In this document: positions 8,007 to 17,953 of the stretch, piece after piece | Layout of the letters: the number at the start of each line of letters is the position of its first letter | How positions within the stretch are numbered: position 1 is the stretch's first letter | Assembly: GCA_019677205.1 (NCBI GenBank) | Contig: JAAMXY010000012.1 | Location: 6,415 to 46,399 of the forward strand | DNA length: 39,985 nucleotides | Direction of reading: 5' to 3' | From: Pinguiococcus pyrenoidosus | Lineage: Eukaryota; Sar; Pinguiophyceae; Pinguiochrysidales; Pinguiochrysidaceae | Position numbers and translations under genes: made by a program | The notes under the pieces: model-generated | What the model was told of the DNA's origin: nothing | What the model saw: the letters and a program-made list of their open reading frames with translations, nothing else | Database searches by the model: none

Positions 8007-10761
8007 ATGCAGAGTCTGCGCTTCACATGCTTCGCATCGCGGCAACTTTCGGGCGCGCGGTTTTTCGGGAGCGTGACGCGAGGTTCCACTGGCGTCTTGC
8101 GCGCGAAGAGGCCTCTTCTGTTTCCGCACTTTTTGGAGGCCGTCTTTGCGGACCTGTTAGATGAGGGCCGCGTGGACCACTTCGAACACACATTGCGACG
8201 CCTGAGAAGTGACTTGAATCAGGAGAGACTGGACTCGCAAGACGTGGCGGATCGACTTCACGTGGCCTGCGGCGGCGCGGAAACGTATCTTGGGCCTCTC
8301 TGCAACGCGTTTGTACAGGGTGCGCAAGGCGCCAGAAGCGCCAAAGTCGTCAGTTTACATCTGGATCCTCATTTTATGCCTTCTTAGGGGATGAGAGACA
8401 GTTCTTTGCGAGTCTTCGAAGCGCCAAAAGCCGGAGATGGGCCAACTTGGACGCTTCGGCGCGCGAGAAACTGGTGCAATCCGTAGACGAGTGGCTGGCG
8501 CGCGTGTCACACCTGGCCGAGGCCGACGGAATGCTGTCAACCTTTAGCGTTTTGAGAAGAGCGGAAAGGAGGGGAGTGGTAAGCGATGCGGTTCTCGTAG
8601 CGGCCGCGCTGGCGCCTTCGGGCGCAGTTGGTCGACTTGGCCGCCGGCTGCGCAAGGATGTGAGAGGTGCGTTCTCTAACCAATGAGACGAAAAAAAAGG
8701 AATTCCAAGCAGCACGGATGCTTACCATGGCAACGCTGGTCTCAGGGCAAATGAGCCTGTATTGGATGGTGCAACGCCTGGGGAAGATGATGCCTCTCTT
8801 GGCGCCTTACTTGCTCGGGTACGACGCCGCAGCGTAGCGACCCGGGGGGCTGTAATTGCCACGAGCTCGCCATTCAACGTTTTCTCATTTTTTGCTCGAT
8901 GCCCTAGGACCGCGTCGGTGTGGCCTTCTGGATTGATGGGCCGCTCGCTCATGACGCAAGTCATCGAGCTAGAGGATGGGTTGGCTAGGTGCCTCGTTCA
9001 GCTGCAGCTGCTGGAGAGCGCCCTCCGCTTTCGAAGGCCAAGCGGGGAAACCTCGGTGCTATGCGCCGAACCTGATAGTGATGGTGAGGAGGATCCAGTG
9101 GCTGAGGAATGGCGCATAGAAGCCGCACGACTGCGCACAGTGGATGTGAGCTTCCGCACGCATTTCGTGCTGGAGCGTTTGGGTATCTTAGACCTGGCGC
9201 TGCAGAGGAGAAGACCCTCTTCAGAGCTGTTGACGATGAGTCGAGAAGCTTGGATCTACGCGGAGACGGCGAATCCTTGTCCAAGCAAGGCGCAGATCGA
9301 GGGGCTCGGCGAGGTCGACATCGAGAACTGCGTGGTTCTCCTGAATCTGGGCCTGACGACCACGCCGCAAGACATTCGAGAGAGCTTCACGCGGCTGGCG
9401 ACGGATCCTGCTAGCATGGCGATTCGGCTTTTCTACATGGGTGCCGCAAAGGATCATCTGGAGTATCTGATTTGGGTATCACAGAGGTTTGTGAACATTG
9501 CAGAGGAGATGCGCGCCGCGAGAGACGCGATATTCAGGGGCAAGCGATCGCTGCGAAAGCTCGAGACTTCGAGCGACGCAATGGAGGAAGAGCTTGCAGC
9601 AGTGCAAGCGCGCATCGAGGACGCGGAAGCGGAGTTCGCCCGACTACGGGAGGAGGCCGAAGCGCTCCAGCATGCCAAAGCGCAGCTGCACAGCATCGCC
9701 GACGACCTTGTCGAGCTCAAGAAGGACAGGCTCGCGGCGAGCGCCGTGCGGCAGCTCATTCGTAGAGTTACCCTAGCGTCCGACACGGACTCGGAGAAAG
9801 CCCCAGGAAGCGAGAAGCACGAAGCGAAGAAGGACAAGAAGCTGGCAAAGAAAGAACGAGATGGCGCACGCATTGCAAGGTTCGATCCATGGCGAGGAAT
9901 GGTGTATGCGGTCCTGCACATGAGCGGGGCTGAGGACGTGGACGTGATACGTGGGGATCCCGCGCTCGCGACCTTGGGCCTCTGCGTGGGAAAGCGCTCC
10001 TGCCCGGCGATCCCTCTGGAGAAGATCCAACGGATCTACGTGACCAACTGGCCTGTCGGCAGAACCCGCACGACAGGCTTGGCACTCGGCGATTTTGTAG
10101 ATTTTGTAAACGGCGCTCTGGACAAACGAGGCCTCGGTGCCGCGTTGCAGTATCCCACCGAAGGTGCGTTGGTGTTGGGGGTCAACGGGCTTGATCGTCT
10201 TTTCAACCGCTGCGCTTCTCGACTAAATTGCTCGGTCTCGACGACTATGCAGCCGATGCGCTAAGCCAGCCGACCCGACTGGTGATAGATGTTGCTGAGC
10301 CGATGCTCGCCGTGGAAATCCTGTCGGTCATCGAGAGCCTGCGACCGGTGCCCGCAACTGCAGTAGAAGAGAGCGAGAGCCCGCAGGAAGAAGACCTCGC
10401 AGGCGCTGCCCTGGACGAGGATGATTACGCGTCACTGACTGCCAGGAAGATGAGGTAAGGAAGAGGAAACGGAGGCTGGTTGGATCCTTCGCAAACGCGC
10501 AACGCTGTGCGCCTCACCAACGCTTGCCTTCCTGACCAGCTCTCTTCGGGTGGATTTGATTCCTCCCGTGGATATTCACGAGCAAGCTGCGAAGAAACTG
10601 GACAAGGTACCCTCATATGCGCATCTGATCAAATGATATTTCTACAATTCACTAACGCTCGTCCCGGCGCCTCGGACATGAAGGTGATGGTCGAGTGGAA
10701 CACGCATCGAGAGGCCGGTCTGTTCGAGATTGCGTCGGCCGTCGCGCCCGCCAAAGTATAA
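8007..10761 (+). CDS. Unrecognised seven-exon coiled-coil protein
   Basis: Inferred exons: 8007-8319, 8388-8666, 8713-8818, 8908-10163, 10253-10454, 10540-10606, 10684-10761; joined length 766 residues, all phases consistent. Introns are 46-89 nt with donors gtgcgc, gtgcgt, gtacga, gtgcgt, gtaagg, gtaccc, and several have a ctaac-like branch site. The N terminus MQSLRFTCFASRQLSGARFF is basic, Ser/Arg-rich and lacks acids, as in mitochondrial presequences. Exon 3 encodes a short hydrophobic stretch around MMPLLAPYLLG. Exon 4 holds a coiled coil (MEEELAAVQARIEDAEAEFARLREEAEAL) followed by a Lys-rich patch, then a folded-looking segment (GMVYAVLHMSG; IYVTNWPVGRTRTTGLALGDFVDFVN). I recognise no family. 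Exons 2-4 are the least certain joins. It could be an organelle-membrane protein; that is a guess from the N terminus only. Confidence 0.6.
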
Positions 10762-10785
10762 CCGATATTCTGGTCATTTCCGTCC

Positions 10786-12021
10786 TCATCTCTGTTTCCA
10801 CGAGGTCCCCACCGTCCTATTTCTTAGGACGATGGCTGCCAGGGCCGCTCCGTAGGGGCTCGCGGGGCCAAACTGGTCATAGTTAAAGAACTCCCGAGCT
10901 ACCAGCGCGTTCTGCCGCAGTCGCTCGTACTCACCAGAGATGACCCGGTCTTGCAAGTCGTAGTACAAGTTTTCCATCTCGTCCAGCGTGGTCACGGCGT
11001 TTGGCTGGGCAAGCACCGAGAAGTTGCTGTACTGTAGCAAGGGATAGAAGGGAAGCTCCAAGTCCGGATGCAGCAAGACGGGCACGCAGCCGGAGCACAT
11101 GCTCTGCACCGCGGCCAGCTTCTCCTCCGGCGTGATCAGGCAGAACTTGCTCTGGAAGAAGAGGCGGTCACGGTCGTCGCGGCTCTTGCCCACGGCCGTT
11201 CCCACGTCGGTTGCGCCCATGTCGACGATCTCCATGAGGAACTCCTGAATCTTGGGGCGCAAGCTCGGAAAGCCTTGGTGCACCTGAGCATAGCCAGCGA
11301 AGGCCAGCAGAATGGGTCGGTCCTCCTCTTCCAGGACCTTTGGGCAGGACTCGGAGCTCAGGCTGGGGGGAATCACCACCGCGGAGGAGACGTCGGTGGC
11401 GCCATAGATGTTCACGGTGAGGCGCCGGATCCACGTGAAGGGATTCTTGCGGCCCGAGTAGGGGAAGATCTGAGGCCGCACGGCCACCCAGAAGTTGCGC
11501 ATCTCATGGCTGTACTGCAGCGCGCGCAGCAGCGCCTTCCTGGAGTTGCGGTCTTCCATGGCCTTGATGGCGACCTTGACGCCGATGTCTCCGCGCGCTC
11601 TCTTCGTCAGATTGGCCGCGGAGGCCACGAGAGCCTGCGCGTGGCCACAGAAGGGCCAGAAGATCCATGAGTCGGGCGAGGAGATCTGATGAACCTCGGA
11701 CGCGTCGATCAAGGTCGCCAGTGGATAGGTTTCTTGGAAGAAGTGGACGAAGCCCACGTCCTGGCTGCTGTCGAGCATCTGGCGCCCGGAGTGGCGCGCG
11801 TCATCCCAGCTCACCGCGCAGTCCCACACGGAGCCAAGCTGCGCGATGATCACGGGCGGCCAGTGCTCCAGGAACTCGCCGCGCGCGAAGCTGGGGAGGA
11901 ACTGCTGCGCTTCGGTGCTGAGCACCGCGCGGTACGCATTGCTGTCGAAGGCTTCGCCCCGGAGCTCGAGCCAGGGGGAGCTCAGGACGAGGCTCGACCA
12001 GATCAAGTTCAAGAGACGCAT
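10786..12021 (-). CDS. Exostosin-family glycosyltransferase (GT47-like)
   Basis: 411 residues from the first ATG (the open frame runs a few codons further upstream without ATG). A short N-terminal hydrophobic segment (LLNLIWSSLVLSS) suggests a signal anchor into the ER or Golgi lumen. The C-terminal half carries the exostosin signature: FAGYAQVHQG, then SKFCLITPEEKLAAVQSMCSGCVPVLLHPDLELPFYPLL, where the Gly-Cys-Val-Pro-Val and following acidic region correspond to the nucleotide-sugar-binding part of GT47 enzymes. These transfer sugars during glycan or wall polysaccharide synthesis; donor and acceptor cannot be read from sequence. Its 3' end lies 25 bp from the 3' end of the preceding gene. 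Confidence 0.8.
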   Translation of the reverse strand: MRLLNLIWSSLVLSSPWLELRGEAFDSNAYRAVLSTEAQQFLPSFARGEFLEHWPPVIIAQLGSVWDCAVSWDDARHSGRQMLDSSQDVGFVHFFQETYPLATLIDASEVHQISSPDSWIFWPFCGHAQALVASAANLTKRARGDIGVKVAIKAMEDRNSRKALLRALQYSHEMRNFWVAVRPQIFPYSGRKNPFTWIRRLTVNIYGATDVSSAVVIPPSLSSESCPKVLEEEDRPILLAFAGYAQVHQGFPSLRPKIQEFLMEIVDMGATDVGTAVGKSRDDRDRLFFQSKFCLITPEEKLAAVQSMCSGCVPVLLHPDLELPFYPLLQYSNFSVLAQPNAVTTLDEMENLYYDLQDRVISGEYERLRQNALVAREFFNYDQFGPASPYGAALAAIVLRNRTVGTSWKQR

Positions 12022-12987
12022 CGGGTCCGCCGCTGCCAAAGGGTCTAGGAGCGCTCCCCCTTGAGGGGGAAGGGTTCAAACTTGGCCGCTTTGGCGGGTT
12101 TGGCATCCCTGCGCGCAAGGTATTGGCTTAGGCATATGACCGGTGCTCGTTGCTGGCGCTATGGACGGTGTAGGGTCCCCATTGCAAGATCCCGGCGCCC
12201 AATCATGCGCGGATGTCCGGCTCCGACACGGAACTGGTTGTTGCCTTGCTGTGCGCGACGATGACGGGAGCAGTCGGGAGCTTCCATGTTCAGCTCCACC
12301 CGGCCAGGATTCATACGGTTTGTGGTCACGGCATCCGCCAGTGGATCAGCTTGGGCCAAGGGACACGTCATACGACATCTATACCTCAGCTGGCCATACT
12401 CCGCACCACGACAATGACGTAGCCAGGTGGACCGTTGAGTCGCCCACGTGTTTTTGGCCGGAGGACTTCTCCAGCGGTGGAGACGGTTTATCATGTCCGC
12501 GACTTCTTAGAAGAAGCTGCGCTGCCAAGAAAAAACCAGTACAGTGCTGCCCTGTGGCTTCAAGTCCGACTGCTTGGCTGATTCCACCATCCGCAGCAGG
12601 ATGACGGTTGACAGGTGACAGGCGCTCGACCGTTGGACTCGACGAAAGATGAAAGGGAGACGCTTCTTCTCTTGTGTTTTTCTTGCAATCACAGCGATTT
12701 TTTGGTGTTTGCTGCTGTCAAACCAGCCATCCAGCCACGCGAGGCGTATTGCCACGCGAGATGCCTGAGAGGAGGCACTGTCTTGGTTCATCGCAGCAAG
12801 ACGCCAGTGCTCCGCCTTTCCCCAAGATCTATCGCTAGATAATCACGCGTCAGGTACCTTTCGTAAAGTACCAAATCATCGTTTCATACTTTATCCAGCT
12901 ATGGGATACACGTTGAAGCGCAAGGTCGCAAGTCGAGCGCTTAAGAGAGAAGCGCCGCTTCGCCGGCGCTGAGAGCGCCAAGCACCG
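12022..12987. other. Long divergent intergenic region
   Basis: 966 bp between the exostosin gene (-) and the SPX-MFS gene (+). Several short open frames on both strands show no recognisable protein and no consistent splice structure. Holds an imperfect palindrome at 12853-12872 (ggtacctttcgtaaagtacc), about 115 bp upstream of the SPX-MFS start. Presumed to contain both promoters; I see no gene. Confidence 0.4.
12853..12872. promoter_or_regulatory. Imperfect palindrome upstream of SPX-MFS gene
   Basis: ggtac and gtacc arms flank a ttt/aaa inner pair. Position about 115 bp before the start codon is compatible with a promoter element. No known factor is assigned. Confidence 0.2.
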
Positions 12988-15483
12988 ATGGTGAAATTCG
13001 GAAAGGTCCTGGAAAAGAATAGACATGCTCCATGGGCGCCGTACTACCTGGACTACAACTACCTCAAGGCCGTTCTGGCGGACGGCGCTTCAACCACGGT
13101 TTTCGCGGAGTCTCTGCGGAATTCCGTGGAGAAAGTGAGCCTGTTCTTCTTGGAGAGGCAGGGAGAGCTCGCGAGACGCGTGCTGCAGGCGCGCAGTGGC
13201 GGCAGCGAAGGCACAGCGGATTTGTGCGAGGAACTGCTGTGTCTCATCGAGTTTCTGCAGCTGAACGCCCTGGCAGTGCGCAAGATCGTGAAGAAGCACG
13301 ACAAAGGCGCGCTGGCGCCTGCGGACCTCGTGGCCACCGCCGGCTCGCACTTGCTCAACTTGGCGGGTCACAACGGCTTGGGCGCGCTGCTGGATAGCTT
13401 GGAAAGCCTCGCTGGAGAGCGCCAGGAGCACAAGGAAGTGCTGGCGAAGCTGCGGTATTACCACGAGAACTTGACGCCCTCAGTGCGCTTCTCGCTGTTC
13501 TTGTCGTCTCGGGCACTGCTGTTCGACCCGGACCCCTGGGCGGGCTTTGAGCAGAGGAGACAGGATGGCGAGGCGGACGAGGAGCGGGCCAAGGGGCCCC
13601 CTCGGGTGAAGCTCTCGACGGCCGTGTGGCTGAACCTCATCAGCTTCTTCCTGTTCAACACCAACTTGTACATCTGCGTGCCGACCATCAGCAAGTACAC
13701 CAAGGCTTTGTATGTGGAGCCTGCGTTCTCGGGGCTCATCCTGGGCTGGGCAGCGGCCGCGCAGATCATCTCCAACGTGGGCTACAGCATCTGGTCGAAT
13801 CGCAGCTTCCGCCTGCCCATTGCCTTCAGCAGCTGCTTGCTCGTGCTGGCGAATCTGGCCACGGCCCTTGCTCTGCCGTTTGAGTCGGTGGCACTCTTAT
13901 GTCTTGGCAGGTTTCTTCTCGGCGCCGGGGGATGCGAGGCGGTGAATCGGCGACACATCGCCGATACGGTGTCCAAGCAAGATCGTACGCAGGCAAGCGC
14001 GGCGTTCGTGGCGGCGGGAGCGATGGGCATGGCGACTGGGCCTATCTTTGCCGCCATTCTCAAGCCGCTAAACACGGCGATCTACGGGTTGCCGGTCAAC
14101 AAGCTCACGGCACCGGGCTGGTTCATGGCCGTGATCTGGGCGGTGTATCTTGTGGTCATGTGGGCGTTCTTCGTCGACCCGACGCATCGAGCGGGGTATG
14201 GAGTGTGCGGTCTGCTTGATAGCCGAGAGATAGAGAGAAATGGAGAAGGAGTCGAAGAAGACCCGGCCCTTCAAGGGGAGGAAGACTTGAGGCTCCTGTC
14301 GACGCCGTCGCCGTCGTACGGAGCCATGATCAAGCAAGAAAACGGACACGTCCCCATCCTGGAGCGCCTTCCCTCCGTAGAAAGGCAGCAGTCGGATGAG
14401 GTACGCAACCCGCCGTCCTTCAAGCAGTAGAGTAGTTGGGAGTGCTTTGCGGCCCCGCTAACGAGTCCCGTGGCCTCCGATGCAGACATGGACGGATGAG
14501 AAGCCGAGCATCGTTCGCGCGCTTCTCCAGCGGCCGGCTCTGCTGTACGCGCTGCTGGTCTACGCCTTGGTGGAGCTGGTTGACGAAGTGCTGCTCAGCT
14601 CGACCAGCTACGTCACAGACGCGTATTTCGACTGGAAGATCCACCAAGTGGGGATTTTCATTGGGGTTCTTGGGGCGACGGTCCTGCCGGTGAACTTTGT
14701 CGTGGGCCGACTGAGTGCCATCTGCGAAGATCGGACGGTAAGCAGCCCATCAATCCCCGCGGGCATCAGCATGGCATCGCGTTCTCATCCCTCTCCCCAC
14801 GTTTTGTACAACTCGCGTCAGATGCTTATGGTGTCCTTATGTGCGGCGACGGGCGGGCTCCTCTGCATCCTGTCCTACAACTCGTTCCCGCCGACGCGAC
14901 CGTACTACAGCAGCTTCCAGTTTGGCACGGGGGCAGCAATTACATTCATCTCAGGTACGTCCGTCCATGTTGCCGCTGCCTAGGTCCTTCTACTCCAGGA
15001 CTGTGTTCCTGAACCGGAAAGTGCCTCTGAGCCAACAAGCGATTCTGCTGCTGCAGAGCTGGGACGTCTAACGGTCGCTTCCATTTTGCTCGTTTCCCAC
15101 AGTGGCGGTGATGGAAGGTGTCGATACGTCGTTGATGTCGAAGGTCATCCCTGCCTCACTTGCGATGGGGACATTCAATTCGGGGCTACTAGCTACGCAA
15201 GTGGGGACTATTGGAAGGGTGTTGGGGGATCTGCTGATCACGGGAATCGGGTACGTAGGGATGGCCTACGCCGGTCGACGTCTCTCTTCATGACGGGTGT
15301 TTCGGGAGGTTCGGATGCTGATGTCGCCATTTGCACCACAGGTTGTGGGCGCCAAGCCATCCTACAGAGTTTGGCATGGAAGGGTCACCGGCAATCGTGG
15401 ACGGACTGTTCGTGCCGCTGCTTCTGGCGAACGCAGTCGTGCTGGTCATCGGATTGCTCATGTACAAAGGCCTGCGCACCTAG
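12988..15483 (+). CDS. SPX-MFS phosphate transporter (PHT5/VPT1-like)
   Basis: Five exons: 12988-14400, 14486-14737, 14822-14954, 15103-15250, 15342-15483; joined product 695 residues, the usual size. Donors are gtacgc, gtaagc, gtacgt, gtacgt; ctaac precedes the acceptors of introns 1 and 3. The N-terminal SPX domain (about 1-175) starts MVKFGKVLEKNRHAPW and has the inositol-pyrophosphate-binding helix KIVKKHDK. It is followed by a major-facilitator domain of about 11-12 helices, with NTNLYICVPTISKYTKAL, WSNRSFRLPI, GAGGCEAVNRRHIAD and GMATGPIFAA closely matching plant vacuolar PHT5 proteins. Expected role: phosphate movement across the vacuole or acidic-store membrane, gated by inositol pyrophosphates. 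The final exon supplies the last helix (LLLANAVVLVIGLLMYKG). An alternative stop by read-through of intron 4 would truncate that helix. Confidence 0.92.
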
Positions 15484-16236
15484 ATAGAGAACTTTCCCCT
15501 TACTACCTTGCTACCTTGCTACCTTGCTGCCGTGTATCAACGCTTTACAGTGGAGGAGCACAACAAATGCTGCCGAAAGCTACAGGTGGTACTACTGTGT
15601 ACGGCACCAAGGGATCGATCTTTATCTTAGCCATCCACCACACCAGCAATTCTGATCCCTTCAATGGCGTCCAGCATTGCACTCGACCTGACCGCCGGAG
15701 ACTCGAAAGCAGCTCTGCCAGAGGCCGCTTTTGCCGTTGCTGGTGCCCAAGGCGCTTTCCACAGGCAAACGCAGAACCCGAGCTTCCTGAACTGCAACTG
15801 TCGCTGTGCTACGGGTGAATTGTTATGGCCTGGCGGATTCTGCCAATGGACACGTCAGCTTTGAATTCAACGGCCAATGGCGATGACACAGAATTTCGTG
15901 GCTTCCAATCCTTCAGCGGAACGCCGCTCCAAATTATTTTTAATTTTCCTTCCCGACCAATCGCAGCGCAAGGGTGAAACCACGATCGCACATCGGCAAG
16001 GCGATGTGTTCAAGATGGCTGTCTCCAGCGACGCCAAACTGCGCCACACTCTCGGTAGCGCCCACCAAATCTCGGTTTCTCGGCTTCGTCCTCCTTCCAC
16101 GCCGCACAACTCTCGTGCGGGCGCGAGAAGTTGTAACTCTCCGAAGAATCGCGCGCGACAACGGCTCGCTAGTCCGCTGGTTCTCGAACCGCCGAGCGTC
16201 TGGGCCGCAGATTTCGCCTTCGCGCGTCTTTGCAAT
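15484..16236. other. Intergenic region upstream of hydrolase
   Basis: 753 bp. A triple ctaccttg repeat lies near 15505-15530, shortly after the transporter stop, and an AT-rich patch at about 15930-15950. An open frame in phase with the next gene begins with ATG at 15877; its residues are Ser/Arg-rich and could be an N-terminal extension, but the signal-anchor start at 16237 fits the family better. No separate gene seen. Confidence 0.4.
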
Positions 16237-17598
16237 ATGGGTGCTCCGTCCCAAAACTCCAAGATCGCGCTGTACGCAGGCACAGCAATCACCGTGACGG
16301 GAATTCTGCTGGTTCTGCGGCGGCGGAGGCGCTTGGTGGGCCTCCCATTTCGAGGTGCGTGGAAGCCGCGATGTCCGCAGCGTTGTCGCGCCACCGAAAG
16401 CCAAAGAGATGTTTCCCGCGTTCTTCTGGTGAAATGAGAAAACTCACGGAAAATCTCTGCTGTCTACGCGGCAGTTCGGTGGTTTCTGTGGACGCGACCC
16501 AAGGACGAGAGCCTGCCCAAGGAGCCCACGAAGGAGTGGCTTAACAAGGTTCAGGAGGACGCCGTGCAAGACTTCTCTCTGCAGTACTCGTTCACGGGCG
16601 TGGAGCTGGTGTACGGCCGCCTGTTCGGTTGGCAGCCGGATTTCATTGCCGAGACGCGCGTGTTCAACCTGGACATTCCTGTGCGCGGCGGCTTCCGCGT
16701 GAACGCCCGGGCCTTTGTCAGCGACGCGGCTGGCACCTCGAGGGGAACCTGGGCGCAGACCATCGTGCTGAACATCCACGGCGGGGGCTGGGTCTTCCTG
16801 GGCGGGGGCACGCACGACGTGGTGGCGCGCCAACTGGCGCATCGCACGGGGGCGGTGGTGGTGAACGTGGATTACCGCAAGGCGCCGGGGCATCGGTACC
16901 CGGTCCCGCTGGAGGACTGTGTGGATGCGCTGAAGTTTGTCACCAGTGAGAAAGGGGTCAAGATCCTCGAGGGTCATCTGAACTGCCGGATCAACGCGGC
17001 GAGGGTCTTCATCTGCGGCGACAGCGCGGGAGGCAACCTGGCCGCGGCGACGTGCCTCCACATTCAGAAGTCGGGCAACTCGGGCCTCCTGCAGCGCATC
17101 GCCGGCCAGATTCTCATCTACCCGTGCCTCTCGCGGACGACCGTGCGGAGCAAGGATCCGAATAGCAGCTACAACATGTTTCAGGAAGGCTACGGGCTCA
17201 CCAAGGAGAAAATGGAGTGGTTCTGGTACCAGTATACCGGCGTCCCGGTGGACGCGGAGGGGCCGGAAATCGAGGAGAGGATCCGCTACGCAGCGTTGGC
17301 AGACAAGGGAATCAGCACGCAGTCGCTGAGCGGGTTGCCGCCGGTGGTCATCATGCTCGCGGATCACGATGTGCTGAAGGATGATGGGGAGCTTTACGCA
17401 TCCAAGCTCAAGAAGGCGGGCGTGAACGTCGAGATCATGGTCGTGCCGAACACGATCCACGGGCTCTGGGACAAGAGAGCGCTGGACAAGTCCGGGCAGC
17501 GAATATTCCTTCACGTAGCGGCAACCTTCATCGCGAGCAAGCTCTCCAACATCAACGGCCTCTCGGCAGCTCCTCCCCTGCGAGCGGCAAGAACATAG
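16237..17598 (+). CDS. Membrane-anchored alpha/beta hydrolase (AADAC/HSL type)
   Basis: Two exons, 16237-16354 and 16475-17598 (donor gtgcgt, acceptor gcggcag); 413 residues. An N-terminal signal-anchor helix (IALYAGTAITVTGILLVL) is followed by RRRRR, consistent with a type II ER-membrane enzyme like arylacetamide deacetylase. Hydrolase_3 fold motifs: oxyanion-hole HGGGW at 141-145, nucleophile elbow GDSAGG with Ser223, probable acid Asp338 in HDVLKDDG, and catalytic His368 in NTIHGLW. A carboxylesterase or lipase acting on acyl esters is expected; the substrate is not predictable. In-frame ATGs at 15877 and 16015 would extend the N terminus by up to 120 residues ahead of the membrane helix. 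Confidence 0.88.
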
Positions 17599-17953
17599 CA
17601 GGCCGAGGACCAGTAGGATGGAGACAATAGATACCATGATCAAGCGTGTGCATAATCCTCTTCTTCTAGTCGGTCTCTTTGGTTCTGACATGTGTTGACG
17701 GCAAAAGGACGAATGAGTGTCTTTCTTATCTATCATGAGTGAAACGAAAGCCCCCCCAAAAACTGCTGTGCCCCGTGTTGCACATTCCGCCGACGTCTTC
17801 TTCGCACAGAGCTACCAACATTCTCCACACCGGGTGTGCGGAGAAACAAGGGAGCAACTCGGTTCTCTTGGAACCTTTCAGTTGCCACTTTATTCAACAA
17901 ACCATGGCGCTGTGCACGCAAGAATCACACGCAGTGAAGGGCTGCCGGACCGT
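17599..17953. other. Convergent 3' spacer with hairpin
   Basis: 355 bp between two convergent stop codons. The only structure I see is a potential hairpin at 17821-17845: six base pairs, one mismatch, three more pairs and a five-base loop. It would lie in a 3' UTR of either neighbour. Confidence 0.3.

Noticed and set aside
12143-12604. 153-residue plus-strand open frame in the exostosin/SPX-MFS spacer
   Set aside because: No recognisable motif, odd composition, no neighbouring exons in phase.
15664-15864. 66-residue open frame upstream of the hydrolase
   Set aside because: Starts with ATG but has no motif, and no exon in phase joins it to the hydrolase.
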